From Varroa destructor (taxonomy: Eukaryota > Arthropoda > Arachnida > Mesostigmata > Varroidae), in assembly GCF_002443255.2 (NCBI RefSeq), contig NW_019211455.1, forward strand, positions 47,613,489 through 47,677,488: a stretch of 64,000 bases of DNA, read 5' to 3'. The notes beneath the pieces were generated by a model that saw only the letters and a list, made by a program, of their open reading frames with translations, was not told where the DNA came from and ran no database searches. Positions 13,953 through 27,345 of the stretch are shown piece by piece. The position numbers and the translations under genes are program-made. The number at the start of each line of letters is the position of its first letter. Position 1 is the first letter of the stretch.

Positions 13953-16900
13953 AGTACCATGGTTCGCTCTATGGGGACGCACTCCTCAAGGTGACTGCTT
14001 CTTGCATGGCTTTGCCTGACTAACAACGAATTAAAAAATAGCCCAGAACTGCTTGCAGTGCCTGCAACACTGGTCCTTTTAGCTTCCTCCTGTGTGAAGT
14101 TGATATGATACGGGAACAGTTAGCCAAAGTGGTCTCAAGGAACAAAACGATTCTGTTCCAAAAGCTATCCGGGGTCTGCATCCACACAGCCATCAACTGA
14201 CACATTGATGTCGATGCGAATTTTTTCGGACCTTTTTTCGGAATTTTTTGACTGACGTATTCAAAGTCTGACCATTTTTCTAAACGATTGATTGACTTCT
14301 ACTTAATACTTTGGATTGGTCGTCTGTGTCAAGCTTTACACCTAGTAGGAGTTAGACTTTTAGAGTATATGCCAATAAACCAAACGGCTCCAGTATACCA
14401 TCACATGAGTAGGTCTTGCGCAGGCGTACATTAGCGCTGAGGGGTTTCAGCCTTCGTTAAGAAATGCATAACTCTAGCTAAGGTATCTGGAGGCGCCTGG
14501 TAATAGATAGCGTAACGCCTAACCTTCACTCAGCTGAGTTCAACACCTTTCAACTACAGTTTAGAAGCACTTGCGTACAACACTGACGCGAACATAGTCT
14601 ATTTTTGCGCTGTATGTTTGCCCTTTTTTGAATTTCAGTCTCGGAAAAGCTATGAGAGTACGCCACTATAGCAGCTAAGGAGGGGCTTCTAGTGAACCTT
14701 ATGGCAGGTTGGGTGATCCTGGAGAGCGGACAATGATAATGGAGTTCAGTGACAATTTCATCTCATCGTGGACGCCTCCGATCGAACTAAGTAACTGACT
14801 TCACTGCCCTGCATCTGGCCTACCCTTGACTTACCGGTAGCGCGTCTTCTACATGTTTTCACGTTGTTAGTGGTCGAGAATACAACCCGCACGATTAAGT
14901 GCGGACTGGTTAGAGCCGGTAGCAATTGTGATAAATGACAGAAACTGCTTCGATCGACACGGGGGACGGCGCCTCATTCTCAACAAACGATATCTTTTCA
15001 TACAACAAATTCATCTAGCGGAGAGAAGCGAAAATCGACCGCAAGACAGAACGACAGAAAAAAATAAAGGCTACGAACAACAAAATTTTTTTTTTAAAAA
15101 AAATCTCCCTAGCTAGAAAAACGGGTGATTTGATGATGATGATGCTGACAACAATAATAACAATAGGTAGCAGTCATAAAAACTAATATAAAATGATAAT
15201 GTGACAACCAAGAGACTAACAAATATTTACAACAACAACAGCAGCAGCAGTAACAACAACGATAAAATGCATAGCTATAAAAGGAGCCGGTTCGCGTTGG
15301 GGGTTCCCCTCATACTAAAACTACCGGGACACTAATTGGATGTAATGCGCGCGGAAAATTATTGCAGCGGAATATATAAAAATTACGCGCACATCACTTG
15401 AATCGCGTGTAAAAAGATTGTAATGGTACTCTAAATTACTCCCTACTGTGAGTTCTTTTTAATCTATATTTGTATTAAAAAATGAATAAGCTAAAAAATT
15501 GGATTTTATATTAGGTTTGATTTCATTGAAACGGTACAAAATACGCTCTAGTATATTTTAAGAACCAGCAATGAGTTCTACACTGATAATCGGAGGGAAA
15601 AGAACTGGGGAAAACAAATTCAACTCACATAGCAAATTTCAGCACGGCAATATTGACTTTCAGATCACACAACCGTGCAGAACTGTAATCCGCCACTGTA
15701 TCAGGAGAGGAAAAGTAACAGATATCTAAAATATGGATTCGCAGACCTTTTCCGATAGCGGTCGGGACATGCCTGTTATGGTAACCCTATGAGTCCCGTA
15801 ACAAACGGCAGCTCGCCGAACGACTTGGAGATGCAGAGAAGGCGATGGAGACAACATTTTAGACAATTTTACAAATACAAAAATGCTACCTAAACACGTA
15901 ACTGTACTATACGTTGAAATACCCATGTACTGTGCGTAACCCACTGCCGTGGTTGTATATACGATCTAGTCATAGGATAGTTTAGGTTCTGCAGGTTAGA
16001 TTATAACTTTATAACAGAAAATGGGAGAAAGAGAGAGAAACAAGATGCGTTAATAATGGGAGCATTTTGAAGCAGGACCAAAAAGCTTGAACTGTCAAAC
16101 AAATCGTCTAAACATCGAAGAAATAAAACAATGAGAGATGCCGTTGATGAAACGGTGATAACGAGCGTGGAAATTAATATACTCCGCAGCACAGAGCTGA
16201 AGGCTTCAAATGACCCGTTGTTTGGCCCAACCAAGGTTTATGGAGCTGTGCTCTGTTATTTTGCAAATATGCACAAAATTTAATAAATAATCAATTTAAC
16301 AAGTAATAATAATCTTAATGATAATTATACTGTAATATTACAAGCAATTTTCAAGAATCAACTTTGTGGTTAGTCCCATTTGCAGCATACATCGCGACTA
16401 CATAATGTAAAACTGAAGTGTCCAACGACGTACAAATGGAATCAACCAAGCACTTGGCTCCACTCTTGAAGCAAATTGTATTTCACTCGGCAGCATCGGA
16501 CAAAGCGTAATTGTTACCCATATACATCAATAAGAACGGCGCACGTAAGGGGACACTATACTATATGAGAGCTTAGACCCTCCGGCCGAAATCCATTGAT
16601 GTTTTGTTCGTGTTGTAAAGCCAGAAGATGCCCACAGCCAGTAGAAGTCCTAAGAAACGATTACCAGCTAAACATCAGGCCTGATACATGACACATTTCT
16701 GGAAATTGATCAAACAGACATCCGTAACGTGCAGTACGTTATGCTACGGTGATGTATAATGGTGCAATCGTCAATTTCGGCCACGGCTAAGTTCTTTAAG
16801 ACTTAGCCTTGTAGCTGGAGTGATACTAAGTTTTCGAAGCAATCGCAAGATCACCGTTGTGGGCTTATCGCATTGTGTCGAAAAGGACCCGCTGCACTGC

Positions 16901-19900
16901 AAAAACCGCCAAACGGAGATTGGTCGAGTAAACTTTGCTATTTATTAAATCTACGATGATGATGAATGTTCATAATTTTTCTACTTAATAATACCTAGTA
17001 CTATTTATTAGTATCGACGTAATACAGGGTGATCGTTTATTAATCTTCCTGATGATGAGTCATTATCGTCAAAACTATCGCGATATCGAAAATTGCAGAC
17101 CGCGTCAGAACGATGAAGGTATGATTAATGTTACCACATTGGCAACAGAAGCCACTTGAAAGGGGGGTTTCTCTGTGTAGACATTCGACCAACTAGAAAT
17201 ACGTTGAAATGCCGAAATACATCGGAATTAGTAAATGAACAAGACGGAACAAGCTCAGATCCCGCTGACCATTTTGTATTTTTTTCTTTTTTGTTAGCGA
17301 TTCTTTTTTGTGATCGGGGTGTGGGAGGGCATTGGGGATGGCCAGTTCAGAGCGAAAACGAGTGAGTATTCGGTCGAGTGCAAAATGATACCCGTGAATG
17401 AAATTGTGCAAGTAGAGTTAATAATGATAACAGTAATTACGTTGTTTCTTGTTTAAATAAATGTTATTTATTATTTCCCCGTCATACGATATGGTTCAAT
17501 GTATTTATTTACTAGGTAAAGCTTACAGTAGATACAGCCTGATTTTAAGGGGTCATTTAAAATAGTTTTTTTTCATGTATTTTAAAGAAAGTGATGAAGT
17601 TTAAAAAAAATACAGTGGTAAGCCGCGGTACATATATATATTTTTAGCAGGTTTCACTCTTACAGGCGGACCACAAACTTTGATTTTCGCTGTAGTATAA
17701 ACCGTAATGCAAAGCAAGTCGAGAGCTAATCTCATCTTATAGACCCTAATTTATAGCAAAATAATGTCTTCATACATTTTTGGTGATACTTTTCCTGTTT
17801 GACCTGCAGCCAGACGTCATTATCTGTAAGTGTCTTCACTTTCGCTGCAATTTTAGTTGGTAGTTTTACCATCATTAAGTGAAAACATTTAAATATATCC
17901 GGAAAGGTTAACTAGTCTTATTGCCTTGGAGTGCGACATGTAAAAACTGTTATATCTTATGTTAGTGTTGCTTGACATCGCCAGATAAAATGCTACAGAG
18001 CAGCGATTTGGTCAAAACATGCTTGAAACAATTTCAAAACATATGAACATTTCAATGTTTAAACGATAATACCAAAAACATTTGATTTTCTAGAGCCCCG
18101 AAAATGTTCCAACCTCGCTTCCCAAGTATTCATCATTGAGGGCTCAGTACCGAATAAATAATCACGTTGAGAAAACCACCTCATCCTTCATAACTGAAAC
18201 TTTCGATGAAATTCTATCTCTAGTCAAGGCGTTAAGATTTGATGCCATGCACATCTTTATAGTGTGCATAGAGAAAATCTCAATCAGAAGCGGCTCTGCT
18301 ATCCTTCCTAACACTCGCCTTCTTCTAAATACGTAATTTAACCCAGTTGCATTCTGTTTTCTATAAACGATTTGCTCCTATTGCAATTACTTTCATCTTC
18401 CATTTTCTAGAATACTTTGTCTTTACGATAGGAATAATACGGACATTGATTGGTACAAGATCGAAAGAGTTTTGCGTCAAACGTTGACTGCCAGTTGTTC
18501 TTCATGGTGAGAATACATTTGATTTTTATGAAAACTTGCAAAACAAACGACAACGATGCAATGACATCATGAACGTCAGCACACCCAGTCCCTTTGGCTA
18601 ACCTTCTCCCTTCATCAAACATAATTTCTAATGTTAATAAATAGCTTCCGCATAATAATCACTAGCTCCATTATTGTTCAAACTGTAGCCATTGAACTTG
18701 TGGGCTAATAGGAAAAAGTATTTGTGGATTTAGATCAGGTTACTATGTTAAACGAGAATTGAAACTTTCTTCCATTTCACCGGCCATCTCTTTGGATCAA
18801 TTCACTTTTTTTTTTAATTTTTTTTATTTACTTTTAATTTAAGTGTACTTAAGCAGCGCAGTTTACGTGCAACTGAACACCACTAGGCCAAAACCTATTT
18901 TATCTGGGCCGAGTATGGAACTGAGGGTTCACGGTGGGACTTGGTTCCGACGGGCTTTGTTCGGTTGCAATTATAAGTCTAATAAATAGGTTATATTGTA
19001 TAATGGCCACTAATTCACGTATTCAAGGCATCCCATATAAAAGCTATTGGTTTAAAGTTTTTAAAACGTCAAAATTCATTGGGCTTGCCAAAAACGGGCT
19101 CGCTTGCTGATAGCAGCGGCCAGCGATTATCTAGGCTGCTCGATCCGAGACGATTAGGAAATGTCCTCTATACAAATCAAGGAGATTGCTTGCGATTTTA
19201 TAAAGCTGGAGCTGGAAAATCGGGAAGTATACCTATGCGAATATAGCGTTTTCGACTTTATCGTATTGAATGCTGATAGCTATTGCTAATCAGTAGAAGA
19301 TCTTTACTTAGAGCAATACGTTTTTGGGTACCACGTTACTGTTACTATTCACACTGTTCAAACTGACTTGTTTGGTGCTGATAACAAATAAAAACGTAAA
19401 AAAAACGACCGAACATAACCGACAAAAAATTACACTTGCAGGATAGACCGCCTGTACATAATAAATAGCAGTACCTTCTTTAATCCGATAACGTTCGAAA
19501 CTAACTGGATCATAAACATATGGATTCAGATGGACAAACAACATGGATAGTACTTGTAAAAAAAAAAGGTGTATGCATCACATTCTGAGCTTAACATTGA
19601 GCATTTTCAAGTACACGACTTTGTATTATATTTTAATTATATTATTATCATATAGTATTTCTCTGCCTTGAAAAAATCGTACCAAGACAATACTGTACTC
19701 CGAAATCGGAGTAATGGAATTTACCTGGTAAACTTTTAATTTTTTTGCTGAACTTTGCTTTTTTTAGTAATGCCTCATCCAAACCAGCTCATAGTTCTAA
19801 CTACATTCCGCAGACCCTCGTTGCGATTTAACGAGCTTCTCAATTCACTATAATATTCATAATAATATGTTAGCCGTAAAGCAATGAACATCGTTGAAAT

Positions 19901-20527
19901 GAAAGCCATTATATTTCTAAGCATTGAGGTACCGTAACGATGTAACCGACTCGTGAACAAGTCAACTGTGTCGTATTTGTAAGCGAATCTCTCTACTCCA
20001 AAAAAAAAAACAGTATTTTTCATATTTTTTGACGCAGCCGGACACGTCTTTAGTTTGCTAAGATAGAACGTTGGGGTCATGTGATTCATATAATCGAAAC
20101 AAGATAATTCGACTCCATGGCGAATATAAACGATATCCTCAGAATAATCACACATCAGCCCAGCTATTTTGTGTATAGTGAAGTCAATCTCGCGCTTAAT
20201 CGTTTCGAAATGTCTCGGCTTCCCAAAAAACACATATACAACCTGTCTCGTACCTCATCACGAACATTATCAAGCGTTTTCAGCAATTCCCCGGGTCATC
20301 TTAGACACTGTGCTACCGTAGCAACAACCCTGCGGTGTGGTCTAATAGGTTAGGTTAGATTCTTCTGCCTTCGGCCTTTATTAAATTTACTAGCTCTATA
20401 TATTTCTGGTTAAAAATGATTATAGCATGCATAACCTCGTTAGCATCTTCACGACATATTCTGCTTTTACGCCCGCTAAAAATAGCGATTTAACAGTCGG
20501 TTTGCGCGAACTCGTATCCGAGGCAAA
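13953..20527. other. Non-coding interval, no gene supported
   Basis: No exon chain or recognisable domain is seen on either strand, apart from the isolated minus-strand open stretch at 19775-20254 listed separately. Simple sequence includes GAT repeats near 15132, CAA/CAG repeats near 15232 and T-rich runs near 18810. Many ORFs of 60-80 codons are what AT-rich random sequence would give. Confidence 0.5.
19775..20254 (-). other. Isolated open reading stretch, about 160 codons, function unknown
   Basis: The minus strand is open from 20254 to a stop at 19775. There is no convincing ATG at the 5' end (the frame runs back to a TGA just upstream), so it would have to be an exon or a remnant. A possible acceptor is the CGAGACAG before 20246. 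The predicted peptide is aromatic-rich (several Tyr/Phe clusters) with one moderately hydrophobic segment near the middle of its C-terminal half (around MLRNIMAFISTMFIAL). That loosely resembles a fragment of a multi-pass receptor, but I see no family signature. It may be a chemoreceptor-like remnant or a chance ORF. Confidence 0.2.
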
Positions 20528-21000
20528 ATGGAGAATTCAATCTTCTCATTCTTAACACCGATAATATTGCCTATCGCTGGACCTCTGGTCGCGCCGTTCT
20601 TGATCACATTGGTGAGTCACTAACGCTTTCAACAGGTAAATTTGACGACTGACTGTTGGCTCCGCCTACGAGATAATAAACCGAAAAGAAAAATTGATAA
20701 AGCATTCAAAATGTAATGAAATAAAAAGAAAAAAAAACGTTTTTAATGCTGTAAAAATGATAAAATAGAACCCAAGTAGCTGACCCAATAATGTAAAAGG
20801 AGTGATGTCGTTAAACAACGATACCGATATACAGCATCAAACATAGTGCAGCATAGCAGTAATGACGCCCAACTCCGCTTTACAACAATTTAACGTACTC
20901 GTTTTCTGACGGGGAAGTCCAGATTTCGAATTTCTTCCAGCTCAATGACAATGGAAGCAAACCCGACCTTCCAGAACACCAAGAAAACGGAAAAATTTAG
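20528..21000 (+). CDS. Candidate 47-residue hydrophobic micropeptide, two exons
   Basis: Exon 1 (20528-20611) begins in a strong context (CAAAATGG) and encodes 28 residues, MENSIFSFLTPIILPIAGPL and onwards, ending exactly at a consensus GTGAGT donor. Exon 2 starts at 20941 after TTTCTTCCAG in the same phase, adds 19 polar residues (LNDNGSKPDLPEHQENGKI) and stops with TAG at 20998-21000. The product would have an N-out or signal-anchor-like hydrophobic stretch (about residues 5-28) and a charged tail, the usual shape of small single-pass membrane peptides. I recognise no named family. The start context, donor and acceptor, and phase agreement support it; the short length means chance cannot be excluded. 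It could also be the first exon of a longer gene. Confidence 0.4.
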
Positions 21001-22593
21001 TGAGAATCAACACGAAGACATCAGATCTATAGATTCTTATGTTGCAATCAACGACATAATCTTTCTTAACCCAATCGGGGTGCTCTGCGGCATGTGCCAA
21101 TGGAGAAACTTATGTCACAAATTTTTCTTTCTTCGTTAGGAAATATATCCGCCATACAATAAGCAAGGTTTAAGACAACGAGGAGGGCACTCTATTAACT
21201 ACAGGCATCTTCAAGTATCTATACTGGTTTTTAGCAATGCGCCTAAGAGGAGCTTGATGGGGGTATCTGTCGGCTATGCTACTAGTTCAATAGAATTTTT
21301 TTAACAATAGACCTATTCATAATCCTGTAGTCCATTGGTTTTTCCGTGATAAAGAAATCCGAATTACTTTTTCTATTGATTTCAATGAGTGATAGGATCT
21401 TCAGATTTAATATAGGATATAAGCACATTTCGTTTCACGCTGGAAATCAAATAATACCTAATACCAAAACCAGAGGTACAGTGTGGTAGGTTCCGTTCAC
21501 GCACATTATTGCGTCACATAAGACCTTTAAAGTCCATCTATCCAGGTTTTGATCCGAATTGGGTCGACCCTTAACCTCGCTTACTAGGTTATTAAACACG
21601 TCTTTTTTTTCTGCATTTAGTCGTGGTGTTACGCACATGAATAAAATACATTAGGTGTTACATATATAATACCTACATTGGGTCTACGCAAACATAGCGC
21701 TATTTTAGCGTAATTCGACAAATAACGAATATATTCACTCGTCATTTGTCATATTATAAATAATCTCGCCTATTTAGAGATTTTAGCCGAGCAGTGCCAT
21801 CTCATGAGTCTTAAGTGATAGCGAAACCATAAATTAATGTCTATAAAATTAGTATCTTAGGCCCACCTAAACATAACACAGGATACTCTCTAGGATCACA
21901 ACTGCGCAATCGCCTGTATAGCTATTTTGCAGACGTTTAAAAAATCAAGATATAACTATTACAGCGTTCAAAATCTTTTTACGGTCAAAAAGAAAACTAC
22001 TTCGTTTCAAATCTAACACTATCTTTACCCTTCAAAATCCTCAAATCAATCCTCAAATTACCTTTCAATACGCAAAATGATGACACACATGAATTAAGTG
22101 GCTATTAAGCTAAACAAAGAATATTATCAGGTGTGGCCTTATGATCATACTGCCGTCTGCAGGACCAGCGAGCTAAACACGAACTTGCGAGTACAAATCT
22201 TTAAGAATGGATTGGATTTATTGTAGTTAAGAAAGTATTTAAATTTTAAAAAAACTTCTCAAGCTATATCAAGAAGAAGTGGATACCAAACCGTAAATAC
22301 ATGCACATGTTAGAAAACATATCTATTAGTAATAACAATGGTATCTTTTATATAAGTCATCCTTAATCTGCCTCTAGATTGCCAATTTAAATAGCCGTCA
22401 ATACTACTTCTAGTTATCCTTGTACAAATATCATTGTAAGTATATTAGTTGTCCTTGATATAAATACGAACGTACACTCGACCTATAAGCCTAGTATCTA
22501 AAAACTATTCACCAAATATGTCTCATTTTGTAACCATTATTGATTGAAGCTTTCAGTGCAAACAACCATACGATGGCATATTACTTATTAGCA
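21001..22593. other. Non-coding, between micropeptide and glutaredoxin
   Basis: Nothing supported. This is AT-rich sequence without exon-like stretches. The right part should contain the 3' UTR of the minus-strand glutaredoxin gene that stops at 22594. Confidence 0.5.
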
Positions 22594-23706
22594 TTATAAT
22601 TTTGATTCTTGAGCCATTTTAACACCGGCCTTCGCCAGAATGCCAACAAGCTTCCCGTTCTCGTAGAGTGCACGAGTATCATCACCAGTGCCAATAAATG
22701 ATCCTCGGACGAAGACCTTCGGCACGCTGCGACTACCGGTCATCTCCTAGTGATTGCAAAACATTCAATATTTTAAAATAAATTGTTAGTACTATATATT
22801 TAGGCACAATTAAGGCATAAGTTCAATGGAGATTTTTATGAACCTTATAATCCCAAAAATTACTGTCGAGATGAGCTATGTATTCGACTAGGCGTAGAGT
22901 TGTACGTAAAATAAACCTATGCCAGAAAAATGGTATATCATTAGGTCATTTAGGACTACTCTTCGTTCAATGGTAGATCATTCAATTTCTAAATGTTTCC
23001 TTATCGACGAAGTAAGAAAAACATTTTGACGTGACTAAAGGGTCCCTCTTTTTCTGCGTTGCGTTCATTACACTCCGATCGTTATAGTATATTCCGCCTG
23101 GTGGGCCACAGTCCTACAAACAGATGAAGTATTTTATATAAGAAGCGTCATTAGAAGGAAAGTCCAGGGTCTTCTCACCTGAAGTACGTCTTGAATTAAC
23201 GGTCCATCCTTACGCTTATCCAGCTGGACGAACCTTGCCTCAGCCTAAAATGTATAGAATAATGGCTCAATTATATATCCAATATCATCAATTATTATTT
23301 TAAAAAAAATACAACAATGTATAACCTGACAGAAATAGCAAATTTGTATGCAGAATGTACTGGCTATATTAATTTTTATGGACGAAATTACCTCACTTCA
23401 ACGATATGTAAAATAATTGAGTATTTTTTCATTTTCCACTTTTTTCACCACTATTGTTAGCTAGTTTCTGACATGACGACCATACGACAAATTTATTCAT
23501 AAATATTTCTAGCGAAAAAAAAATGAAAATCATCTTTCTAAACACTTTCGGCATGTTGATGAAATATGGCGGCTCAATATTGCGCTTACTTTTATGTCAG
23601 AAACGAGGATCGAATAAACCATCTGACAATATGGACAGGTCGTCTTTGAAAAGACTACAAGCGCGTTCTTTGCTATGAGATCGTTGACCACTTGGCGGGC
23701 GGCCAT
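22594..23706 (-). CDS. GLRX: Glutaredoxin, dithiol CPYC type
   Basis: Exons (minus order): 23706-23590, 23244-23179, 22746-22594; 111 residues, all junctions phase 0. Glutaredoxins reduce protein disulfides and glutathione mixed disulfides using glutathione in cytosol or mitochondria. The CPYC active site is at residues 24-27, preceded by VVFSKTT as usual. Exon 2 carries the LDKRKDGPLIQDVLQ segment, and exon 3 carries the conserved SVPKVFV stretch (the cis-Pro loop), then GSFIGTGDDT for glutathione binding. Length matches the single-domain family (about 105-115). The start at MAARQ is chosen because an acceptor (GATTACAG) lies three bases before it, implying a 5' UTR intron; a longer upstream frame would read through that intron. 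No targeting peptide is seen, so the cytosolic form is likelier. Donors are GTAAGC and GTGAGA. Confidence 0.93.
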
Positions 23707-24853
23707 TTTCTGTAATCCAACGATAAATAAGAACATAACAAGCGAAATGCTGGTTACTAATTGGTTCAATTACCGGCTAAATAAAGAAACAGCAGCTTAA
23801 TGGGACATGCTGTGGGCATTGTTGGTAAACTGGTTGGTAACGTGGTCTGTTCGTTCAAAAGCAGGGGTTTTAACTCGTACATAAATCGATAAAAGTATTT
23901 AATCGTGCCATTTTTTTGTTTCAACTTCAACCGGTAACACGTTCTCATTAGAAGACATTGTTTATTTCGATTATTTCCCTATGTGTCTAACTATGCGATC
24001 GAATTAGACCGAATCATTATTTTATTAATATACCAATAGATAGCGCATCAGTTCGCTCTATATTATAGGCTTTCTTTTTTGGCTACTTCTCGCCATCAAC
24101 GGGTAATGGCGTATTGGTTAAGGATTGTTCCAGGTACATTGAAAAACGTCGTTTCTAGTAAAACTCGTTTGTTCGAAAAACACCACCCGAAAGCAACAGT
24201 TTAAATGCATAGTATATCATTACAGTAAATACAGTACACTGCCATCACACTTACCACCCTATTTTTCTTGTGAAATCTCGCTGCTATATAAAAGCTCACC
24301 ACTGACACAGCTGCCGCACTTAGCAAGTATTTGTCCATACAGTTTATCAAGTGGCAAGCGATCTCGCACGGAAGAACAGACACAGGCAGTTATTAATGCT
24401 GCTGTTGAAAATTGTGAAAGCACAAAACATCTGCCACGGTAGAAATAGCCGTCAATCAACGCAAGGCATAAAATTCGAATCGACGAATGATTCCTCTACT
24501 CGACTATCCTTCGGAGAGAAATTGTTCCCGGTGCAAACAATGCTGAAACGGCGATACTACAATTGCTTTCTAGCGACAGCTTGCTATAAAGGATTTTTAT
24601 GTTAGTGTTTCTATTCAATCGTTGATAAAAGCCTTTTTTTTTTCTGAACAATTATACTTACTTTTTGCAAATAGGAATGAAATTATATCGCGCAAATCTA
24701 GGCCGAATGCTATATTTTAGAACGTTGTTCCGGATGAGGTGCCAAGTTGGATGATCAAAAGGGAAACTAAATATAGTATTTGCCTATACATACAATTATA
24801 TGATTAAATTGTTTTGGCGCTCTTTCAAATCTTATTATAGATTCACCACATAA
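23707..24853. other. Upstream region of glutaredoxin, no other gene
   Basis: Presumed to contain the 5' UTR exon and promoter of the minus-strand glutaredoxin gene. Short overlapping ORFs occur on both strands around 24200-24600 but have no recognisable content or splice support. Confidence 0.4.
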
Positions 24854-25575
24854 ATTAAACTAGAGGTGTATGCTATATGCGTTGTGTTGAGCGTATTAAC
24901 TTTGTTTGTAGACATTAAAGGCTATAAAAAGGATGCTTATTATCAGATTGACTGTGCGTCGCGTAATTTTCAATTTCTGATACTGCTCATTGGGTACGCA
25001 CTTTTAAGAGCATCAGAAATACGTTTGTACGATCCGTCTCTCACTCCAGCGCTGTATGCATACATTGATCGCCTACAATATGTTTCAATAAAGAAAAAAA
25101 ACACGGTGTTAATTGCAAACTGTACAGTGAACGCTGCGATGTCATTCTTTGAAGAGTCCATAGTAATATTTGCGCAAACGTGGGTAGTGCAGCAAACTGC
25201 TCAACGAATGGTAACTGAGTGGGTATGCTTATTACGAGTACTGAGCACTATAATAAATCCCAGATATTTTTATCGGTTCCGCGATACAATTAAATGAATG
25301 AGATTCCGTAAGAACAACGGTAACGCGTTAATGTAAAGCAGGCTATTGCTTTGACAGCGTTGCTTCTAACAAATGAGATTTATACAACAGCTGATACAGG
25401 AACAACGTGTTTTTTTCTAATATTTTGGACGAGCTTAAGCATGATAGAAATAACAATTCACTCATTTGTGCGAATTGGACGTGATAGAAAACGCGAAGAA
25501 ATCCGATCTTTAAATGTTCGATACCTACGAAGCTCAACAAGCTTCATTGTTACATCTTTTATTTTTAACACATGA
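24854..25575 (+). pseudogene. Possible broken multi-pass membrane (chemoreceptor-like) gene
   Basis: Two open stretches on the same strand, 24854-25297 and 25351-25575, lie in different frames, separated by a TGA and about 50 bases. The first encodes about 147 residues with three hydrophobic segments (near YAICVVLSVLTLF, FQFLILLIGYALL and FEESIVIFAQTWVV). The second has one more (near TCFFLIFWTSLSM) followed by a basic stretch (RIGRDRKREE). Alternating hydrophobic spans with Tyr- and Arg-rich loops look like an arthropod gustatory-type receptor. The family's C-terminal signature is not visible, there is no good ATG, and the frame break suggests a pseudogene or a missed intron. Assignment to chemoreceptors is a guess from shape only. 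Confidence 0.25.
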
Positions 25576-27345
25576 CATGGATCCGTTTTCAATAGATTTT
25601 GCCACAACCCGTAGGTTAACACAATCAAAAGAATGAGCATAATGATAGCGGCTCAATACGTGGACAGTAAACCTGTCAGTGTGAATTAAAAAAAATATTT
25701 TACATTCAATGCATATTCAACGATTAGTACCGGCATTGGACGTTAATAGCACTGTTTTCTATTGAGGCATAGCTACTTAATCGAGCCAATCTTACTGGTG
25801 TTTTCTGAACGTATGAGTTCTTTAATATAGCAGCTGATCTTTTGTGCTCCACATTTACAGGCTCTGTATGTACTGTCCTATCCAATCTCTACCTGCCACA
25901 ATCCACACGTTTAATTAAAATGCTTTCCTTTAAAAATAGAAGTCACACAGCAGTGTAGTGACCATAGAGCATAGAGAACAGCACGCTATATACATATCGC
26001 GTTGCACGGGATTTTGATTCCGAATAGCATTATTTGAAGCATCTGCGCTCAGACGCTTCAGATAACGCACACTGCTCATATTAAAACAACTGTACTACTG
26101 TAGTAACTGCATCATCATAAAACTTTTACTGAGTAGGCAACAGATGAAAAACCAGCGAAGATTCAGGTAAGAAAAAGCACCACGGACCGCTACATATTAT
26201 ATAATAGTATTAAGCCTTATTAAATTTGTTTGCCACTTATAGCTACGTTTGTTTGACGCATGAGATTTCTAATATATGATATGAAGAAGCTTACTCGTAA
26301 ATAGATATGTTGATAAACAGAGGGTCAAAAGAGACGGGGCAAAGCTCTTTGATATTACAATACCAAACACCGAATGCATACAAATAAATATTTAAGCATT
26401 ATTAAAGAACCGCTCAATGATTCTTGCCCAGCCCAATTTGAAAGCCTGATATAAAATTGAGGCAGATAGGTTATCTATATAAACAATTTCGTCCTTTTTA
26501 TCATAGCCATTTTTGTTTACAGAATTTTTCAAAATATCATTTATTTCTATATTTCTTCGAATAGTAAACGAGAAACCTGTAACATCGAAAATGATGTATC
26601 CTAGCCCAGTCTGCTTGCAATGCAAAATACATAAATTTAACCTACTTTTCTTAAAATTTCTACAGTACCAGTATTTAAAATGTTTACTAGATAAATATCG
26701 TAGTTTAAAAATAAATTTTCCTAAATAAGTTGGTTTACTTTTTTACAAAATTCAACAACCAAATTCCTACACAATTGGTAATTGACTGAAATAATAATCA
26801 ATTTAAAAAAACTATTAAGTATAAAACAAATGCCGGTGCGGACGACACAAACTGGCTAGGATAGCAATATCCATTGTAAAGAAACGCCAAATTTTAGAGT
26901 CATTTTTTTTTATTTCGGTGCGGTATCGAACAGAACGATAGGTCGTTTAAATTTGAGTGCACGTTGTTTTCGTTCACATCCTTGTAATGGCTCCGGAACT
27001 ATACAGTCAGCCAGATAACAGCGCGTCTAGGGCTATCCATCCTATCCCGCCGATTAGGGCGTCACGGCTAATCCCAGAATCAACCCAGAAAGCCTCTCGT
27101 ATGCGGTAAACTCGCAGGCAGCAAAAACGCCCGCGCAATCTAAGCGGTGAATCAATGCCTTCATATGATCGTCCAGGTTTCTGGTCGTTTCATATGTCTT
27201 CAGCTTATAACAAGCAAAAACGCTTTTTGTCTAATTTGTTCAGCCTACTGTTGTCTTTGTGAAGTACTGCTCAGTCACAAGTGGATCGTTCGTCAGCTTC
27301 AATAATAATTTCACTGAATTAATTATTACTCTAAGAATCTTTCAG
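25576..27345. other. Non-coding, upstream of POC1
   Basis: No gene supported. A 78-codon minus-strand ORF at 26392-26625 has no recognisable motif. The right end should hold the POC1 promoter and 5' UTR; a TCTTTCAG acceptor ends at 27345, right before the POC1 start codon. Confidence 0.4.

Noticed and set aside
26392..26625. 78-codon minus-strand ORF upstream of POC1
   Set aside because: No motif, no splice support and strongly AT-biased codons; likely chance.
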